64,000 nucleotides of DNA. It comes from JACMLD01 sp963705285. Its GTDB lineage: Bacteria; Bacteroidota; Bacteroidia; Chitinophagales; Chitinophagaceae. The stretch covers positions 3,162,001-3,226,000 of the forward strand of contig OY970066.1 in the NCBI GenBank assembly GCA_963705285.1. Direction: 5' to 3'. Under the pieces are notes generated by a model. That model searched no databases. It was not told the DNA's origin and was given only the letters and a program-made list of their open reading frames with translations. Position 1 is the first letter of the stretch, and each line of letters begins with the position of its first letter. The position numbers and the translations under genes were made by a program. Positions 45,817 through 54,363 of this stretch are shown in pieces.

Positions 45817-46317
45817 TCAGTCTACATGGTTCATACGCCTAATAACTTCGAGGGATAACTCATGGTATGAAGTCTCAAATATTTCGATAGTATAGTCCTT
45901 CGCAATAACTTCCATTATTTGGTCTTTAAATAAAAGAACATAGTGATTTAATTTTGTCCACCTGAAAGGATTATAACCAGGGTGTACTTTATGTATTGAC
46001 TTCAGCTCTTCAATCCATTTTGAATTTTCGATTATGTGAGCCCATTCGTCTAAGCCACTTTTATAAAGAGGAAGTCCTGGAAAAACTTCGTCATTTGCAA
46101 TGCCGAATTTGAAAGTATAGCCGTCAAATTCTACGAGTGCAAGTAGTTCTGAATTCTTTACTCGCGACCCTATCGTAATGATTTTTTGAATGGAGTCCTT
46201 GTCCCAATCTGCTACCGTGTAAATCAAATAAACGTTCTGTCCGTTTGAAAATACTTGCGGCATTGGAGCCCCTCCATCCCATTTCGGTGTCCAGTCAATT
46301 TTCTTTACTATTTCCAT
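45817..46317 (-). CDS. hypothetical soluble protein, cassette 1
   Basis: A 166-aa protein without signal or membrane segment: VKKIDWTPKWDGGAPMPQVF, YLIYTVADWDKDSIQKI, LALVEFDGYTFKFGIANDE, HPGYNPFRWTKLNHYVLLF and MEVIAKDYTIEIFETSYHEL. I do not recognise the family by name. It starts 27 nt after the cassette start repeat (46344-46353) and ends 8 nt before the end repeat (45800-45809). It would be the promoter-proximal cassette of the array in the transcribed direction. Confidence 0.62.
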   Translation of the reverse strand: MEIVKKIDWTPKWDGGAPMPQVFSNGQNVYLIYTVADWDKDSIQKIITIGSRVKNSELLALVEFDGYTFKFGIANDEVFPGLPLYKSGLDEWAHIIENSKWIEELKSIHKVHPGYNPFRWTKLNHYVLLFKDQIMEVIAKDYTIEIFETSYHELSLEVIRRMNHVD

Positions 46318-46353
46318 TTGAGTGTCGGAATTTGTTTCGGCATATCGTACAAC

Positions 46354-46987
46354 GCTTAAATATACGCAGGTTTTTTATCTTTTACCATCGCGTAAATTTT
46401 CAAAAGGTATTGTAAAACAAAGCATTATAGTAATTGATGCAGTAGGTATAAAGTTGCGTCAATGCAATGTTACATTGTAAGTGCCAGGCTGTCAAGCGGA
46501 CTTATAGTACCCAAAATACATTTCTTGGTTGTTTGCAGATAGCGCATGGTGGTTTTAAACTAATTGCCTCCTCCAATTGATTCCAAGGACTTCGGCCAGG
46601 CATAGCTTCGCCACCTCAGTCCCAAAGTAAACTCGGTTTTCGGACTAGTCTATGCCCTGAATATATCTAAAATGTTGGAATTGGTAAAGTCCAAAGACAG
46701 GTATTTGTACGGTATCCAGAAGCTGTCAAAGGGCTATATCCGTACGCCGCAAACAATCACCACCCGACGGTTTTTTACCGCGCAAATGCGCTTCCAGGGC
46801 TTCTATAATGGCAGTAAGCGCGGTCTGGCTGGTCAGTCCAGCTTCTATCGTTTGCCCGCCAATATTTCTGTAATTTTAAATACACCACTGCTTACGTCAA
46901 TCTGTACCATAAATTATAGCTTACTTCCGCTATTATTAACTAGTACATAAGTTCTAAAATCAATTCTTCATTAAAAAACAACTCCTT
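46354..46987. other. region upstream of the cassette array
   Basis: About 630 bp where an attI-like site and promoter would be expected if the array is integron-like. No integrase frame is present. A 92-codon plus-strand frame (46672-46950) has low-complexity, unconvincing content. The minus strand holds a ~45-codon open stretch (about 46730-46880, IGGQTIEAGLTSQTALTAII) that looks protein-like and may be debris of a lost gene. Confidence 0.4.
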
Positions 46988-47548
46988 ATGGCACCCCGAA
47001 AACAATTCATAAGTCGAAGCAGTTTAGGAATCTTCACTTTACTTGCAAACCCTTTATCGGCAATCCCTAATACGAATTCCGATTCTGAAGGAGTCATCGT
47101 TCACGAACAGGAAGGTGAGGCCTATCAGGTAAAAGGTGGGCGGGGCCTTATAAAAATTAAAGTCGGCAAAATACAAGGCGCGGAAAGCATGTGCTTTTTA
47201 ACTGAAGACTTCCCTCCCGGCGAGGCGATTATGATTCATAAACATCTTTGGGACGACGAATTTATTTTCCTGCACCGGGGCTCGGGGTTATTTACATTGG
47301 GAGAAAAAGAGGTCACGATAAAAGAAGGCGCTTTTGCATTTGTACCGAAAGGCGTCTGGCACGGCTTACAAAATACCGGCAACGTCAACATTGAAATGCG
47401 TTTCGGTTATTGTCCCGCAGGAATGGAAAACTTTTTTAAGGAAACCGGGGTGCCAGTAGGAGAACCATATGTTCGCAAACCATTTGAAGAGCGAAAAGCT
47501 ATTGCCAAACGTTATGGGTTTGTGCCGAAAGTAGAACCTGCCAGTTAG
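46988..47548 (+). CDS. cupin-domain protein
   Basis: A 186-aa protein. The N-terminus is hydrophobic and possibly exported (FISRSSLGIFTLLANPLSAI). A single cupin domain follows (about 60-150): motif 1 PPGEAIMIHKHLWDDEFIFL with two His and a Glu in metal-binding positions, G-rich turn FLHRGSGLFTLG, and motif 2 GAFAFVPKGVWHGLQNTG with the last His. Cupins of this kind are often metal-dependent dioxygenases or isomerases; the substrate cannot be told. It has no clear operon partner. Confidence 0.8.
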   Translation: MAPRKQFISRSSLGIFTLLANPLSAIPNTNSDSEGVIVHEQEGEAYQVKGGRGLIKIKVGKIQGAESMCFLTEDFPPGEAIMIHKHLWDDEFIFLHRGSGLFTLGEKEVTIKEGAFAFVPKGVWHGLQNTGNVNIEMRFGYCPAGMENFFKETGVPVGEPYVRKPFEERKAIAKRYGFVPKVEPAS

Positions 47549-47926
47549 TGGTTAGCCGTTTTGTTTCATTGTGATTGACAGCGCCATTAGGTTGGCTGTG
47601 CATGCGAGAATGGCTGAATGATTTTTATTATCATATTGAGCTAAGCAGGTTGGTATCAGTATCTGCCAAAAATTGATAGCAAAGCTTTTTCTATGCTGTA
47701 TGTATGGCTATTATTAGATACGACATTGTTGGCCTCTACTTAAATTCTATTAACGGCATCAGAGTCCACGAAAATGATGCGTTAATAAAAATGATCTGGA
47801 ATTGTAATTGTTTTACTGATAAGTAACTCTCAATAAGCAAAAAAGCCCGGTGATACATGTGCTTATTTGCTAAAAGCATCGCGATTAACCTAATTTTGTC
47901 TTCAAAAAAGTTTCAACCTATTCAAA
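47549..47926. other. intergenic region between convergent genes
   Basis: About 380 bp with no ORF of note. A weak inverted repeat (ATAAGCA ... TGCTTAT, about 47834-47871) around an A run and the sequence GCCCGGTG could be a terminator for one of the convergent genes. Confidence 0.35.
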
Positions 47927-48352
47927 CTATAACATAGTCCTCCATAAATACGTTTTGGTGATCTTTTTATCTGGCTTACTGCCCAATACTAACACCGACT
48001 CACTTAGAGATAGCAGGTTATATTTCCAGCTACTGCCGTTGCAAACAATCAGTAATTCGTTTCTTGCCTTGTCAAACTGCCAGGCACCTTGTATTTTATT
48101 CCTGCCTTGCAAAACAAGCGATCCATCGTTATGAAATTCAACGGTGGTCATTGATTCTGCCGGAAAGCATTTGGCTTCGCCGGCAACTTGATTGAAATTA
48201 ACAATCCATCGGTGGCACAACAGATCAATGGTGTTCTGGTGCTGCGTTGTAGATGCTGATTGTACCATCAGTGTTGGCTGTGCACCGGCTATATTGGGTG
48301 AAAGCAGAAGCAGACTCCCAACAACATTTACTATGATGGTAAGTGTATACAT
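47927..48352 (-). CDS. secreted lipocalin-like small protein
   Basis: A 141-aa protein with a signal peptide (about 1-24, LLLLSPNIAGA). The mature domain is beta-rich: LLCHRWIVNFNQVAGE, TVEFHNDGSLVLQGRNKIQG, AWQFDKARNELLIVCNGSSW and YNLLSLSESVLVLGS. The pattern 'remaining W, N-D-G-S, G-x-W' is common in lipocalin-like and META-type Bacteroidota proteins. It lies 16 bp after the upstream gene (48369-48680) and should be co-transcribed from the phased-box promoter at 48685-48742. Confidence 0.65.
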   Translation of the reverse strand: MYTLTIIVNVVGSLLLLSPNIAGAQPTLMVQSASTTQHQNTIDLLCHRWIVNFNQVAGEAKCFPAESMTTVEFHNDGSLVLQGRNKIQGAWQFDKARNELLIVCNGSSWKYNLLSLSESVLVLGSKPDKKITKTYLWRTML

Positions 48353-48368
48353 GCTGTTAAATTAAAGG

Positions 48369-48680
48369 CTAAGCGGCCAGCGGATTGATTTTGTCCCTGA
48401 TGTTTAACAAAGCCATTTTCGCCTGCAGAACGTTTTCCCGCCGGATAGTTTCACGTTCGGCGTGCTGATAGTTACTCAGCTGGTTAAGGATGCGGTCGAT
48501 AAATCTAGAAATGATATAACCATTTACCTGTTTCTTTTTCATTGCGTTCACAGCAGCTTTAATAAAACGTTCCGCTTCACCGGGTGTACCTGCATACAAA
48601 ATTTTGATGACAAGTTTCGCGCGAAATTTGTCGAGTGGCACTAATGAGCTTCTTTCTTTTCTTAGATGTAATATTGCCAT
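48369..48680 (-). CDS. small cytoplasmic protein under the phased-box promoter
   Basis: A 103-aa basic, helical protein (MAILHLRKERSSLVPLDKFR ... GTPGEAERFIKAAVNAMKKK ... QLSNYQHAERETIRRENVLQ). No family is recognised. Its ATG lies 4 nt after the -7-like box TAGTTTAG, so the transcript would be leaderless or nearly so, or translation starts at a later codon. First gene of a two-gene unit with the secreted protein at 47927-48352. Confidence 0.6.
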   Translation of the reverse strand: MAILHLRKERSSLVPLDKFRAKLVIKILYAGTPGEAERFIKAAVNAMKKKQVNGYIISRFIDRILNQLSNYQHAERETIRRENVLQAKMALLNIRDKINPLAA

Positions 48681-48684
48681 ACTG

Positions 48685-48742
48685 CTAAACTAGGCCCGTG
48701 CTGTTAATACTGCATTAGAACGGAATTAGAACAAGATTAGAA
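48685..48742 (-). promoter_or_regulatory. phased TTCTAAT triple box plus -7 element (site 1)
   Basis: Plus-strand ATTAGAA occurs at 48714-48720, 48725-48731 and 48736-48742, an exact 11-bp period. On the minus strand these read TTCTAAT towards the gene. After exactly 21 nt comes TAGTTTAG (48685-48692). It is upstream of the gene starting at 48680. Confidence 0.72.
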
Positions 48743-48978
48743 TCTGTAACCAATCACTAAAAAATAACGTACACAAAACATCTATTGTCAAAGGATTGCA
48801 GCTAAGTCCCGGCAAAATGTTTATAGTTGCTATCCAGCCTTCATTTTGCCCAGATGGCCCTTGTCTGCCTGAAAAGCGAATAGAAGACACTTTGCTTAGA
48901 ATACATTTTATGCGACTGGTGCGCCCAGTGTTACACCGGTGCCTGGGTCATGATAGGAGGTTGCTTAGCAAGGGCCGG

Positions 48979-49266
48979 TTATGATGTTTCCATTATTTTT
49001 CTGATATGTTGGTTCAGGCTGCTGATGCTCATAACAGCTGCCTGTTCGTATGAGCCGGCATGTTTTATGGCAAAATAATGGTCGCCCGCTATTTTGGCAT
49101 TCAACACGCAGTATTTAGAGTGATTGGCGGGTATATTTTTTTCTTCGAGCTGCAACATTACGGTGGTGATTTTGCCTTCAGGCGGCAACATGTGCAGGCA
49201 TTCCTGGATAAATTCTTTTAAATGTTCGCTCAGTTCAAACCGCCTTGCATGGATAACTATTGTCAC
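48979..49266 (-). CDS. ribosome hibernation factor (HPF/RaiA-like)
   Basis: 95 aa from a GTG at 49266, giving (M)TIVIHARRFELSEHLKEFIQ, the usual start of HPF/S30AE proteins. The frame is open to a TTG at 49305, but that codon falls inside the promoter box, so the longer reading is unlikely. The rest fits the family (ITTVMLQLEE, YCVLNAKIAGDHYFAIKH, SISSLNQHIRKIME). Such proteins bind the 30S subunit and silence or protect ribosomes in stress. It is preceded by site 2 of the phased TTCTAAT promoter. Confidence 0.8.
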   Translation of the reverse strand: MTIVIHARRFELSEHLKEFIQECLHMLPPEGKITTVMLQLEEKNIPANHSKYCVLNAKIAGDHYFAIKHAGSYEQAAVMSISSLNQHIRKIMETS

Positions 49267-49302
49267 TTTGTAGGTATCTGGATGTAATACAGAGTCATAT
49301 TC

Positions 49303-49360
49303 CAAAATTGACCCTGAAAAATTAAAAAGAGGTTAGTATAAAATTAGAACGAGATTAGAA
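49303..49360 (-). promoter_or_regulatory. phased TTCTAAT triple box plus -7 element (site 2)
   Basis: Plus-strand boxes GTTAGTA (49332-49338, degenerate), ATTAGAA (49343-49349) and ATTAGAA (49354-49360) at 11-bp spacing. Then 21 nt and, on the minus strand, CAATTTTG (49303-49310), close to TAnnTTTG. It drives the hibernation-factor gene and explains why the GTG at 49266 rather than TTG 49305 is the start. Confidence 0.7.
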
Positions 49361-49421
49361 TTTGCCTAACTTATTGCATGAAGGTGGCATCATACAACTT
49401 TCTCCAGGAAATGGGAATCAC

Positions 49422-49889
49422 TTATTTATCCATGTCCTGCAGCAATTCTTTCATCTCAGCTATTTCCTTCTGCTGTGAAGCAATAATGCCGTCGGCCAAT
49501 TTTTTTACCCTTGGGTCTCTAATATTTGCATGTGTGCTCGTAAGAATGGCTGATGAATGATGCGGAATCATACCCCTCATGTATTGTTCATCGCTGATTA
49601 GAAATTGCTTGCGTACCGCAACAAACGCACCTGTAAAAAATACCAATGCCAAAAACAGGATAGTAGTATTTAATCGCTTGTTGGTGTACATATTTTTCAT
49701 CATCAGCACCATGATAGCGGTCATCGGGCAAACCATCAATACAGCCATATAAACCCGATTCGTACTTATGTAAATATGCGATGTGTCTGCAACATTCAGA
49801 AACATGGTTGCGTACATCACAAAGAATGATATGGCCAAAGTCAGTAACAGTTTTCTATATGGCGCGGTATGCATTGTGTTACTGTTCAT
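49422..49889 (-). CDS. DUF305-family membrane protein
   Basis: A 155-aa protein with three membrane segments (about 13-30, 45-62, 75-92). A C-terminal periplasmic/extracytoplasmic DUF305 part follows: YMRGMIPHHSSAIL with the His-His pair and Met residues, ANIRDPRVKKLADGIIASQ, KEIAEMKELL. DUF305 proteins are ferritin-like four-helix domains, some linked to copper handling. Start is ATG 49889. Half of the phased-box motif (50091-50108) lies ~200 bp upstream but points away. Confidence 0.85.
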   Translation of the reverse strand: MNSNTMHTAPYRKLLLTLAISFFVMYATMFLNVADTSHIYISTNRVYMAVLMVCPMTAIMVLMMKNMYTNKRLNTTILFLALVFFTGAFVAVRKQFLISDEQYMRGMIPHHSSAILTSTHANIRDPRVKKLADGIIASQQKEIAEMKELLQDMDK

Positions 49890-50534
49890 GTTTGCGTTGT
49901 TGAAGTTAACAATATGACCCTAATGGGTATAAATGAGTATAATACAATTGACAGCAACACACCGTATGCCAGAATTAGTATTCAGATACGGCGCCTGAAT
50001 GCGTTTGCCAGTTGTGTATGGTTGAAGTTGAACAAACAGACTTTAATACAATGAATTATCATTACAATACTCATTGATGGTACAATTTAATTCTAACAGC
50101 ATTCTAATACGCGGTTCAACAAACACCGATGAACGCTACACGCAGCATGCAATATTTGCAGGAGGTTAATAAGGGTAATCGTGTAGAAAATTACCCAGTT
50201 TCCTTTTCTCTTATGCCGATATCGCTTAGCCAAGCAGCTTTTGGTTATAACCTGATTGCTACTCAATAATCTCGCATCCCCTGTCGTCATCCCTGGCGAA
50301 TTAATTTTTGCTTTTTAATATGTAACGTAGCAACGCAATCTCACTTGAGCTGGATACATGTTTAAAACGATGTCAATCTGTTAACCTAACCATCTCTGAA
50401 ATCAACAATAAGTATCAGTTGAAAAAAAAATCGGACAAAAATCGCAAAAATGAATAATTGTTTTCGGCCGCACCTAAATGAAGGAAAGAATTGGTGTTCT
50501 TTGAAAAAAACATCTTCAAAACAAAATTTTATCT
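49890..50534. other. divergent intergenic region before the L,D-transpeptidase
   Basis: About 645 bp without a supported gene. It contains two TTCTAAC/TTCTAAT boxes (50091-50097 and 50102-50108, 11-bp spacing) reading on the plus strand, without the third box or the -7 box at 21 nt. TATCTTTG at 50530-50537 matches the -7 consensus and may be the promoter of the downstream gene. Confidence 0.45.
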
Positions 50535-52115
50535 TTGTACTTGTTTTATTACTCCACTAAAAGGTTCGGCCTGGTCTTTATAATGATGCTATTTTTGGTG
50601 CCTGCCTGCCAAGATAAATCCGTAGGAAAAGGCCGACCATTGTTGCAACCCGATACTACGATCACTCCAGCAGTGGCATTTACTCGACTAAAGTTAGACA
50701 GTCTTGCAGTGGACGCTTTTATAAGAAATGAAAAAATACAGGATTCAACCGATGTAAGAATCAGGAACTTTTACCGCGTAAGAAATTATCAATATGCATG
50801 GTTTGATAATGATGGCTTGACTGACCATGGGGAGGCTTTTTGGAACCTGCATCAGCAACATCAGCAGGGAGAAGCAGATAACTCCGATAGCAATCTTTTA
50901 CATAAGCAGATGAAAATACTTATCAATGAGGATACTGTGTATTCCGCCGAAGCAATCGCTGAAATGGAGATTCAGTTTACCGAACATTTTTTAAAATACA
51001 TAAAATCGGCTTTTAATGGTAAAGTAGAGCCCGAAAAAATGCAGTGGTATATTCCCAGAAGGAAGGTAGCCCCATTAGCAATGCTAGATTCATTTTTGGC
51101 AGACCATGGTTGGAAACCTTTGGCTCGTTCTTTCTACAAACTTAATGCAAAGCTCCGTTTTCTAAGAGACCAACAATGGTCGGTTGTCAATTACAAAAGG
51201 GAATTAAAAACCGGTATGAATGACGTGGCCGTTATTGAACTTAAACATCGATTGCACGCGTCAGGTGAATTTGCCTCCGAAGATTCGACTGATCTCTTCA
51301 CGCCAGCATTAGAGGAAGCAGTAAAAAGAGCACAAAAAAGTTTCGTTTTTAAACAAAATGGGATTGTAAACAATAAACTGGTAAAAGCACTCAATGTGCC
51401 CGCTGAAGAAAGGAAAAAGCAGGTCCTTATTAACCTGGAAAGAATGCGCTGGATGCCCGAAGAAAACAGAACCCAGATTGTTGTTAATATACCCGAATTT
51501 AAATTGCATGTGTATGAACAGGATAGCAATATGCTCAATATAAATATTGTTGTTGGAAAAGCCGCCAACCGAACAGTTATATTTTCCAATCAATTAAAAT
51601 ATATTGTATTCAGCCCGTTTTGGAATATACCAAAAAGTATTACACGCAACGAAATACTTCCTGGCATCATGCAGAGCAAGGGATATTTACAGCGAAATAA
51701 CATGGAAATAACTGGTTATGATAATGGATTACCAGTTGTTCGCCAAAAGCCCGGAAAAGGCAATGCATTAGGGCGTATTAAATTTTTATTTCCTAATAGC
51801 TACAATATTTACTTTCATGATACGCCTGCTAAAAGTCTTTTTAAAAAAGAGAAACGGGCTTTCAGCCATGGTTGCATAAGACTAGAGCAGCCCGTTGAAC
51901 TGGCAAAATATCTATTACGCTATGATACAACCTGGACAGAAAAGGAAATTGAAAAAGCAATGAATCGTGGCACAGAAAAATGGGTTACGTTACCTAACCC
52001 AATACCTGTCTATATTGTTTATTTCACTGCATGGGTAGATAAAGGTGGCATATTGCAGCTCAGAGATGATATTTACGGTCATGATAAAGAAATGATGAAA
52101 CATTTATTTGAATAA
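50535..52115 (+). CDS. L,D-transpeptidase (YcbB/LdtD-like) lipoprotein
   Basis: About 526 aa. A lipoprotein-type N-terminus (KRFGLVFIMMLFLVPAC) leads into the long LdtD scaffold (FYRVRNYQYAWFDNDGL near the start), a peptidoglycan-binding-like region (LKTGMNDVAVIELKHRLHAS) and the YkuD catalytic domain (VVGKAANRTVIFSNQLKYIV ... IYFHDTPAKSLF ... FSHGCIRLEQP, Cys447). It forms 3-3 crosslinks in peptidoglycan. The start is uncertain: the frame opens at TTG 50535, inside a possible -7 box, so TTG 50541 is a plausible alternative; ATG 50583 would leave too short a signal. Confidence 0.88.
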   Translation: MYLFYYSTKRFGLVFIMMLFLVPACQDKSVGKGRPLLQPDTTITPAVAFTRLKLDSLAVDAFIRNEKIQDSTDVRIRNFYRVRNYQYAWFDNDGLTDHGEAFWNLHQQHQQGEADNSDSNLLHKQMKILINEDTVYSAEAIAEMEIQFTEHFLKYIKSAFNGKVEPEKMQWYIPRRKVAPLAMLDSFLADHGWKPLARSFYKLNAKLRFLRDQQWSVVNYKRELKTGMNDVAVIELKHRLHASGEFASEDSTDLFTPALEEAVKRAQKSFVFKQNGIVNNKLVKALNVPAEERKKQVLINLERMRWMPEENRTQIVVNIPEFKLHVYEQDSNMLNINIVVGKAANRTVIFSNQLKYIVFSPFWNIPKSITRNEILPGIMQSKGYLQRNNMEITGYDNGLPVVRQKPGKGNALGRIKFLFPNSYNIYFHDTPAKSLFKKEKRAFSHGCIRLEQPVELAKYLLRYDTTWTEKEIEKAMNRGTEKWVTLPNPIPVYIVYFTAWVDKGGILQLRDDIYGHDKEMMKHLFE

Positions 52116-53032
52116 ATAGAGGAGGTCTTAAATAAATTATGACCAATCTATTATTTAAATACATTCTATTGATGCACTGTTTATAGAGGATACCAGAATT
52201 ATCTACTCGTAAAATGAGTATAACAATCCTTTTTTAGTGAGCTGTAATATCAACCTGTACTCAAATTAAAATAGTATATTCAACTTACAGAAGTTAAACA
52301 GCCTGTTAGCTTTAAAATTATCTTGCTGCATAAAACTACCAACTGGTTTGGTATTTGTGTTAATAACTAATTATATCTGCGGCGTGTCAACTACAATTGT
52401 TACAATCAACAACAATCCATAGAATAAAAGCTACTAATAAAAAGCTGTGCCAGTCGCTGTCCGTAACAGAGTTGAGCCAAAGCGAACCAACCAAACTTAT
52501 AAGTATCAAAAGAAAAGAAGAAAGATAAAAATTAGCATGCCCACAAAAGCATGCCCAAGCCCGTTAGTGGCCAAGTCAATTGACCTCAATTTGAGAAGCG
52601 CTCCCCTGGTTTTAAGTTATAGTTGTATCTGACGCCACAAAATCCTTAATTGGTGTATAAAGAAGGACATATAAAAGGAGTTTAAGACGGTGAAGAAATG
52701 CAATTTCTTTTGTTGTGTGGGTACTGTGACAAGTGATTTTCAGGTCGCTTGATTTATTAGGTTGGATACCAGGGACTACGGGCAGTGATTTGAGTAAAGC
52801 GCAAGTATATGTCTTTGTCTTATCTCAGTATGTATGGCAGATCAAGCATGTCAAAATTCTACGTATGTGTTACCTCGTTGCGAAAAACTTTCCCATTGTC
52901 AGAAAAGCGGCGAGTCTATGCAACTGAGTCTGAGTCAAAATAGCGTACTTCGCTGTTTGCAACTGCTCAGTCTCAATTTACTATTGAAACAATTTGAGTT
53001 TACATGTTATTGATTGATGTGGATAGGAAGGG
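52116..53032. other. long gene-free region
   Basis: About 900 bp with only short frames of odd composition (for example 52447-52632 and 52733-52927) that lack any protein-family signal. The neighbours are convergent, so terminators are expected; I see no strong hairpin with a T run. It may be decayed sequence. Confidence 0.4.
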
Positions 53033-53617
53033 TTATTTAAAAAAAGGCTTTACAACTTTGCTTACCAGTATAATAGTACCGAGTCTTTTATTGAACCCCA
53101 TGACGGGGCTGATCATCTGCAGCAGGCTGTCGTTCACTTTAGTAACCGCAATTGAATCAGTATTAAGGTACGAAGGAAGCCCGGGGCGTAAAAACATTTG
53201 CCCTTCATCTTTTTTGTTGGTTGAAAGCAAAACCCTTCCTGAAGGGTCTGCTATAACAATCTTTTGAATATACTGACCTTTTACCATATCAGTCATATAG
53301 AAATCAATCTGTTTCAAATTGCTGGTTAACAATTCTGAACGAACGGCCCATGAAAACGGTTTCCCAAGTAGCGCCAGGTGCGTTTGAGTTAGCTTATCAA
53401 TCTGAGCCGTGGTATTTTCTTGGAGCCGGTGTTGGTCATCTGCCGCTCGTTGCATCTGCGCCATCTGATCAGCCTGGAATTGCTTTTTAAGTTGATGAAT
53501 TTGTATAGCCTTCCATATCCAAAGCGCTGCAATCAATATAACTGCAATTGCAATGGTCATCATGATGATATTCCGAAACTCTTTGTTATAAGCACTTGGG
53601 TTGTTGTCAGTGTTCAT
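53033..53617 (-). CDS. single-pass membrane protein with PDC/Cache-like extracytoplasmic domain
   Basis: A 194-aa protein: short cytoplasmic N-terminus, one membrane segment (about 16-38, IIMMTIAIAVILIAALWIWK), a Gln-rich coiled coil (about 40-85) and an alpha/beta domain (YIQKIVIADPSGRVLLSTNK, LGTIILVSKVV). The latter resembles the sensing part of methyl-accepting or histidine-kinase proteins, but no signalling domain follows. It is 21 bp downstream of the lipoprotein gene 53639-54100 and probably co-transcribed. Confidence 0.65.
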   Translation of the reverse strand: MNTDNNPSAYNKEFRNIIMMTIAIAVILIAALWIWKAIQIHQLKKQFQADQMAQMQRAADDQHRLQENTTAQIDKLTQTHLALLGKPFSWAVRSELLTSNLKQIDFYMTDMVKGQYIQKIVIADPSGRVLLSTNKKDEGQMFLRPGLPSYLNTDSIAVTKVNDSLLQMISPVMGFNKRLGTIILVSKVVKPFFK

Positions 53618-53638
53618 ATTTTCTTTTTTAGCGTGCCC

Positions 53639-54100
53639 TTATTTTGAAATTGAAAATGGCTTGGTTTTCAGAACGAGCATGGAACCGGGGTATACGATAT
53701 CTGCTCTTTGTTCAGCAGTAATAAAAAAGCCAGTCGGTCTGAACGTGGTTGTAGTTTTTAGTGAACTCTTAAGGGCACTGGACAAAAAGCTGCTACTGGT
53801 TCCAATCTGGCCAATGTTTTTAGTGCCTTTTCCTTCGGTCTCCATCCATACTACATATACATTTTGTGATGGCGACAACCGCTGGGGGTCGGCCAGACGA
53901 ATGACACTCAAGTCAATTGAATAATTGTTATTGTTATCCTTTTTAACTTTTACATTTCCTTCTGCCGCGGGCACCACGGGTGAAGTGGAAAATGGAATTT
54001 TAGTGGTTCCGCAAGATTGCAGAAGAAAGGTAGCGCACAGTACCATAGCAAATACGACTCGCGTACTTGGGACAGAAATTTGAATGATGTTCATTGTCAT
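53639..54100 (-). CDS. small lipoprotein
   Basis: A 153-aa protein with a lipoprotein signal (about 12-29; lipobox LLQSC) and a beta-rich domain: YSIDLSVIRLADPQRLSPSQ, YVVWMETEGKGTKNIGQIGT, SSLKTTTTFRPTGFFITAEQ. Conserved-looking text around 'VWMETEGKGTKNIG' suggests a fasciclin/anti-sigma-like beta fold common in this phylum, but no family is assigned. It starts an apparent two-gene unit with 53033-53617. Confidence 0.65.
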   Translation of the reverse strand: MTMNIIQISVPSTRVVFAMVLCATFLLQSCGTTKIPFSTSPVVPAAEGNVKVKKDNNNNYSIDLSVIRLADPQRLSPSQNVYVVWMETEGKGTKNIGQIGTSSSFLSSALKSSLKTTTTFRPTGFFITAEQRADIVYPGSMLVLKTKPFSISK

Positions 54101-54363
54101 ATTTTTGAATGTTGAAAAATCAGAAGTGCATTAATCGCTCAATAAATTTATCTATTTGGGACCAGCGATTGTTTGGATAATCTAATACCCAATATGGGCA
54201 GCATTATCACTAAAATTAGAATGTCAAACAATGCAAATAAAACTTATTGGAGAATGTCTTTCGCCGATAAGGGGATATTAAAAGATAATGGTCTTAACCA
54301 ATTATAGTCGTGGGAATACTATGCCAAACTTGTTAAAGATTAATATCGCTTTAGATCGATTTA

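Larger units (their letters stand above)
40103..46353 (-). mobile_element. integron-like gene cassette array, six cassettes, no integrase seen
   Basis: Six short cassettes, every gene on the minus strand, are separated by five related imperfect palindromes of 139-202 bp. Each cassette starts (minus orientation) with GTT-type 9-10-nt sequence, has a gene starting within about 6-80 nt, and ends with the reverse complement of its own start, often overlapping the stop codon. The matched termini differ between cassettes. This is the arrangement of integron cassettes, where the R' end at the cassette start pairs with the R'' of its own attC. Only one terminus fits the canonical GTTRRRY core, and no integrase gene is in the window, so it is at most a non-canonical integrase-less array. 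Confidence 0.7.

Noticed and set aside
46672..46950. 92-codon plus-strand frame before the cupin gene
   Set aside because: Composition is poor and it overlaps a more protein-like stretch on the other strand; no family signal.
40103..46987. Canonical class of integron with integrase and attI
   Set aside because: No tyrosine recombinase frame is present in the window, and most core sequences do not fit GTTRRRY, so only 'integron-like' is claimed.
52447..52927. Short frames in the 52.1-53.0-kb gap
   Set aside because: Lys/Arg-rich or mixed content without start context; treated as non-coding.
54215..54221. Single ATTAGAA upstream of the lipoprotein gene at 53639-54100
   Set aside because: No second or third box at 11 bp and no -7 element at the fixed distance, unlike the four accepted sites.
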